Shown piece by piece: positions 60,198-64,000 of a stretch of 64,000 nucleotides of DNA. The position numbers were made by a program, and so were the translations under genes. This DNA is from Diogma glabrata (lineage: Eukaryota > Arthropoda > Insecta > Diptera > Cylindrotomidae): NCBI GenBank assembly GCA_963693315.1, contig OY856186.1, positions 375,457,328 to 375,521,327 of the forward strand. Direction: 5' to 3'. The stretch's first letter is position 1, and the number at the start of each line of letters is the position of its first letter. Below the pieces are notes generated by a model, which worked only from the letters and a program-made list of their open reading frames with translations, had not been told where the DNA came from and did no database searches.

Positions 60198-60326
60198 AGA
60201 TAAATGTCGTTATACAATATACTACTGCATTCTACATGTCTACATGTTCTATTAAAGATATAAACTTCTGTTTTCTTTGATGTTCAAGTTAAAAGATGAT
60301 AGTTTAACAAAAAAGTCAAAAAAAAT

Positions 60327-61230
60327 TATTAACAAATTCCTATTGTTATAAACAAATTTAATGTTCAAATCGATCTTTATTCATTGCCCCACCCACGATA
60401 TGAGTTTTTAGTATGACCATCGTATTCTACGTTCAATTTTTTATAAAAAAGTATTATTAATCAATGCAGAAATAATTTTTACTGCTAAAAATAAATTAAT
60501 TTATCGAGCGCGGGACGAAAAACAATTTCATAAATGGGTCATTTGGGTCATAGATCAAGCCAAAATTCATGAAATTCTTGAAATTTAGATCCGCTTTATT
60601 ACCTCCCTTCCCCCCCAAAAAAAATGATAAAGAATCGTCGAACACGAACATCTTTTTGTTTATGTAGAACCCTTAAAAAATTTTCAGCTAAATCAAAAAT
60701 GTCTTGGTCACATCTTGTCCTAAAAAGGGGAAGGGAGGAAATAAAGCGGATCTAAATTTCGAACGATAGAATCTCGTGAATTTTGGCTTGAATACTTATT
60801 TTCAAAGATTCATAACTTCGGTTTTGGTAAAGATAGACACTTGTTTTTGTTTAATTTTAAAGTTGAGACGGAATTTAAAAAAAACTATAATCTATAAAAA
60901 TTATTAACAAATTCTTATTGTTATAAACAAATAAAATCGTCAAATCGATTTTAAGGTCACTATTTAATAAAATTAAAGAGTGTCTAGTATGACCATCGTA
61001 TTCTACATTCAATTTTCCATAAAAAATGTACATTTAATTAATAGAGAAATAAGTTTTACTGTTACAAATAAATTAATTTTTCCAGTGCGGAACGACAAAA
61101 ATTTATGAAATTTCTTGTCTTCCCGCACTCGATATATTAATTTATTTCTAACAGTTAAAATTTTTTCTCAATGAAGAAAAAATACGTTTTTAATAGAAAA
61201 TTGGTTATACTAAACACTCTTTATTTTTGC
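60327..61230. mobile_element. Compound foldback between the direct duplicates
   Basis: A block starting TTATTAACAAATTC(C/T)TATTG and containing AGTATGACCATCGTATTCTA occurs at 60327-60532 and again at 60896-61088. The second is followed by its inverted form, ending in GGTTATACTAAACACTC near 61207. Between the blocks lie inverted arms: CCAAAATTCATGAAATTC through CCGCTTTATTACCTCCCTTC at 60553-60615, answered by 60728-60792. No coding frame. Confidence 0.65.
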
Positions 61231-61231
61231 T

Positions 61232-61793
61232 GAGACCAACACCGCTGTTTTACTAAAATAATTAAATTGAAAAAGCGGAATTCTAATAGTAAAGCATTGT
61301 TTAAAGTACAAATTGCTCTATCTACAGAAACAAATACAAAACAATAAAAATATATAAGAAAGAACTAGTTAAAGAACATAAACGAAAGTTCAAACCATTG
61401 AAAAGGAGATAAAAGAAAGAGAATAAAAAAAGAGATAGAAGTATAAAATGATGATTTGATTTTTCGATGCTATGGTGCGGACTAAAAAAAATCAGCTCAA
61501 AATATTTCACTTCTTCTGACAGCATATTATTATCAGTTTTTTTGACATGTTAGCTCAACCATAACAAGCGATTGTGGTTTATGTTCTTTCATTAATGTAA
61601 TTTTAAAGTTGATTTTTTTTCTAGCAAACACTAGAATTAAAACCGAATAAAACAGAAATTCTGTACCAAAGACTTTATCTTTATCTTCTTATCGTTAATT
61701 ACATGTTCACACTAGACTAAAACAGTCTATAGAAGAACGCTTGTTTAATTTTCGTTGGATATACGTTGCTCGTTATACAATATACTACTGCAT
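61232..61793 (+). repeat. Direct duplication, copy 2
   Basis: Second copy of 59641-60197, with a few substitutions such as CTACAGAAACAAATAC for CTCCAAAAACCAATAC. Confidence 0.9.
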
Positions 61794-62217
61794 GATCGTT
61801 TTTTTTTAATTTCTTTGATTTTTTACGAAATAAATTGATAAAGCCTGATTAACTTGATAATATATTTTGTGATCTATCTAATAATATATCTAAAACTGAC
61901 TAGATCTGACAGAATGCCTGATGTTTTATAAACGAGACTTTTCTATCTTTGTTTCTGTTTTTATGTACATTCGTCACATTTATGCCCAATAATTATTTAG
62001 CATTTCCCTCACACAATTTCAAAATGCAGTTGAATAAAAGAAAAAATGGAAAAATCATAAACATTTCTATTCTTTATCAAAACACATCTGTGATAAGAGA
62101 TGTGATTTCTACTCATATCCCAAAAAAATCAATACACATTCCAACACGAAAATTCAAGGCAACAATTTCACATTTCTCTCTTTGATATGACATCCGTATG
62201 ACACAATTGTATTATTA
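61794..62217. other. No gene supported
   Basis: A 78-codon plus-strand frame at 61949-62185 has no recognisable motif. Confidence 0.35.
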
Positions 62218-62736
62218 AAGGTCAAAAATGAAATAATAAAATATGGAGGTGCTGAAATCTCACAGCTTTGAGATATCAAGACTTCGGTCTGGTTTAAGGA
62301 TTTTGATACAGTTTTCGGCAAACAACTTTTATGAAGACATTGTTTTTAGTTTTGGCAAGCGATGTATATCAAACATAAAACTCTTCATTAAAGCACAAGT
62401 CTTTTTTTATCTCTGTTTAGAAATTTATTACAAAGCAAACACGAAATATTAATACGTTGCCGGAAAATTATAGCAGATCATAAATTAATGTAACTTAGTG
62501 AAAAGATGATACCATCAGCAAACTACTCAAAAGCCTTCCATTTAGCGAGTCGAGAAAATATTACAGAATCACAAATACATATTTCTTTCAAAATTCCAAA
62601 AATATTGTAAAAATTATAATAAAATCAAACTTTTTTAAAATTCTAAAATTATTCCAAAAATTATTACAAAATCAAAAACTGAAACTTTTTTCAAAATTCC
62701 AAAAATATTTCAAAAACTATAATATATTAAAAAATT
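62218..62736 (+). repeat. Dispersed repeat, copy 2 (runs into a gap)
   Basis: Colinear with 15205-15660, including GATATCAAGACTTCGGTCTG and the AAATTCCAAAAATATT run. The right end is hidden by the gap. Confidence 0.8.
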
Positions 62737-62936
62737 NNNNNNNNNNNNNNNNNNNNNNNNNNNNNNNNNNNNNNNNNNNNNNNNNNNNNNNNNNNNNNNN
62801 NNNNNNNNNNNNNNNNNNNNNNNNNNNNNNNNNNNNNNNNNNNNNNNNNNNNNNNNNNNNNNNNNNNNNNNNNNNNNNNNNNNNNNNNNNNNNNNNNNNN
62901 NNNNNNNNNNNNNNNNNNNNNNNNNNNNNNNNNNNN
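62737..62936. other. Assembly gap (200 N)
   Basis: Exactly 200 unknown bases. The sequences on each side belong to different repeat families, so the true distance is unknown. Confidence 0.98.
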
Positions 62937-63047
62937 CGTCGATAAGTCATGGTATTTGCTCAAAGATGCTGTTTTAAGCGCTGCTGAGGGAATACTTGGA
63001 CGACCACAGAACCACTCCCGATCCATGGATGGATCAAGCATGCCTTG
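62937..63047 (+). pseudogene. LINE linker fragment (tentative)
   Basis: The frame from the gap edge reads DKSWYLLKDAVLSAAEGILG before a stop about 15 codons later. This resembles the WxxLKxAIxxAAxxxLG segment between endonuclease and reverse transcriptase in RTE-like LINE proteins. The copy in this window at 41704-41030 has a similar TLQSTIIAAAQTTIGK. The fragment is short. Confidence 0.4.
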
Positions 63048-63994
<947 letters not shown>

Positions 63995-64000
63995 ATGATA

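Overview
This window is AT-rich non-coding DNA from an animal nuclear genome, most likely an arthropod and probably an insect. The evidence is the mix of jockey/CR1/L2-like and RTE-like LINEs, Ty3/Gypsy pol relics, a Penelope-type scrap, TA- and TTAA-flanked short inverted-repeat elements, tRNA-derived SINE heads, long (AT)n tracts and two 200-base assembly gaps. I find no host gene with a complete coding structure, no true tRNA or rRNA gene, and nothing prokaryotic. Nearly everything I can identify is repeat or transposon sequence at some stage of decay.

Layout. 0.2-0.8 kb: an ATT/ATTT simple-repeat block. 1.66-1.86 kb: an assembly gap. 1.86-7.1 kb: a satellite array with a monomer of about 287 bp, split by a nest of inverted-repeat elements. 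A 3.0-kb element (2250-5283) has a related 609-bp element (4211-4819) and a third, different inverted-repeat element (2680-3687) inside it, and a separate foldback element sits at 5368-5996. 7.3-10.2 kb: a degenerate TTCAACA-type array ending in an (AT)n tract. 12.6-13.8 kb: a decayed gene relic with a TGC(D/N)TTS-type motif. 15.2-16.6 kb: a dispersed repeat, found again at 62.2 kb beside the second gap. 19.0-28.1 kb: a composite region with a LINE tail relic, a 630-bp direct repeat present twice, 653-bp inverted arms about 6.2 kb apart, and a 405-bp inverted-repeat element plus a 5'-truncated LINE (23005-25696) inserted into one copy of the direct repeat. 28.4-29.2 and 44.2-45.0 kb: two opposite-facing copies of a tRNA-headed repeat. 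31.7-34.8 kb: a very old LINE relic and a Ty3/Gypsy pol relic. 35.1-35.6 kb: a foldback element. 39.4-41.7 kb: a 5'-truncated RTE-like LINE on the minus strand with a perfect 11-bp target duplication. 42.07-43.0 kb: a long imperfect palindrome. 47.8-49.24 kb: a second Ty3/Gypsy pol relic, interrupted by a 427-bp piggyBac-type TTAA element. 49.9-50.8 kb: LINE and Penelope relics. 51.4-52.5 kb: a local long-period repeat. 59.6-61.8 kb: a direct duplication around a foldback element. 63.25-64.0 kb: an (AT)n tract.

The parts do not form a pathway. They work as a record of insertion order. Two insertions can be checked against an empty paralogous copy inside the same window, and one against the reading frame of the pol relic it interrupts. 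The two youngest LINEs each keep an open reverse-transcriptase frame apart from one in-frame TAA. I did not find a convincing new biological system. The least familiar items are the CCCGA-ended elements with internal GATC-rich tandem arrays, and the 653-bp inverted repeat.
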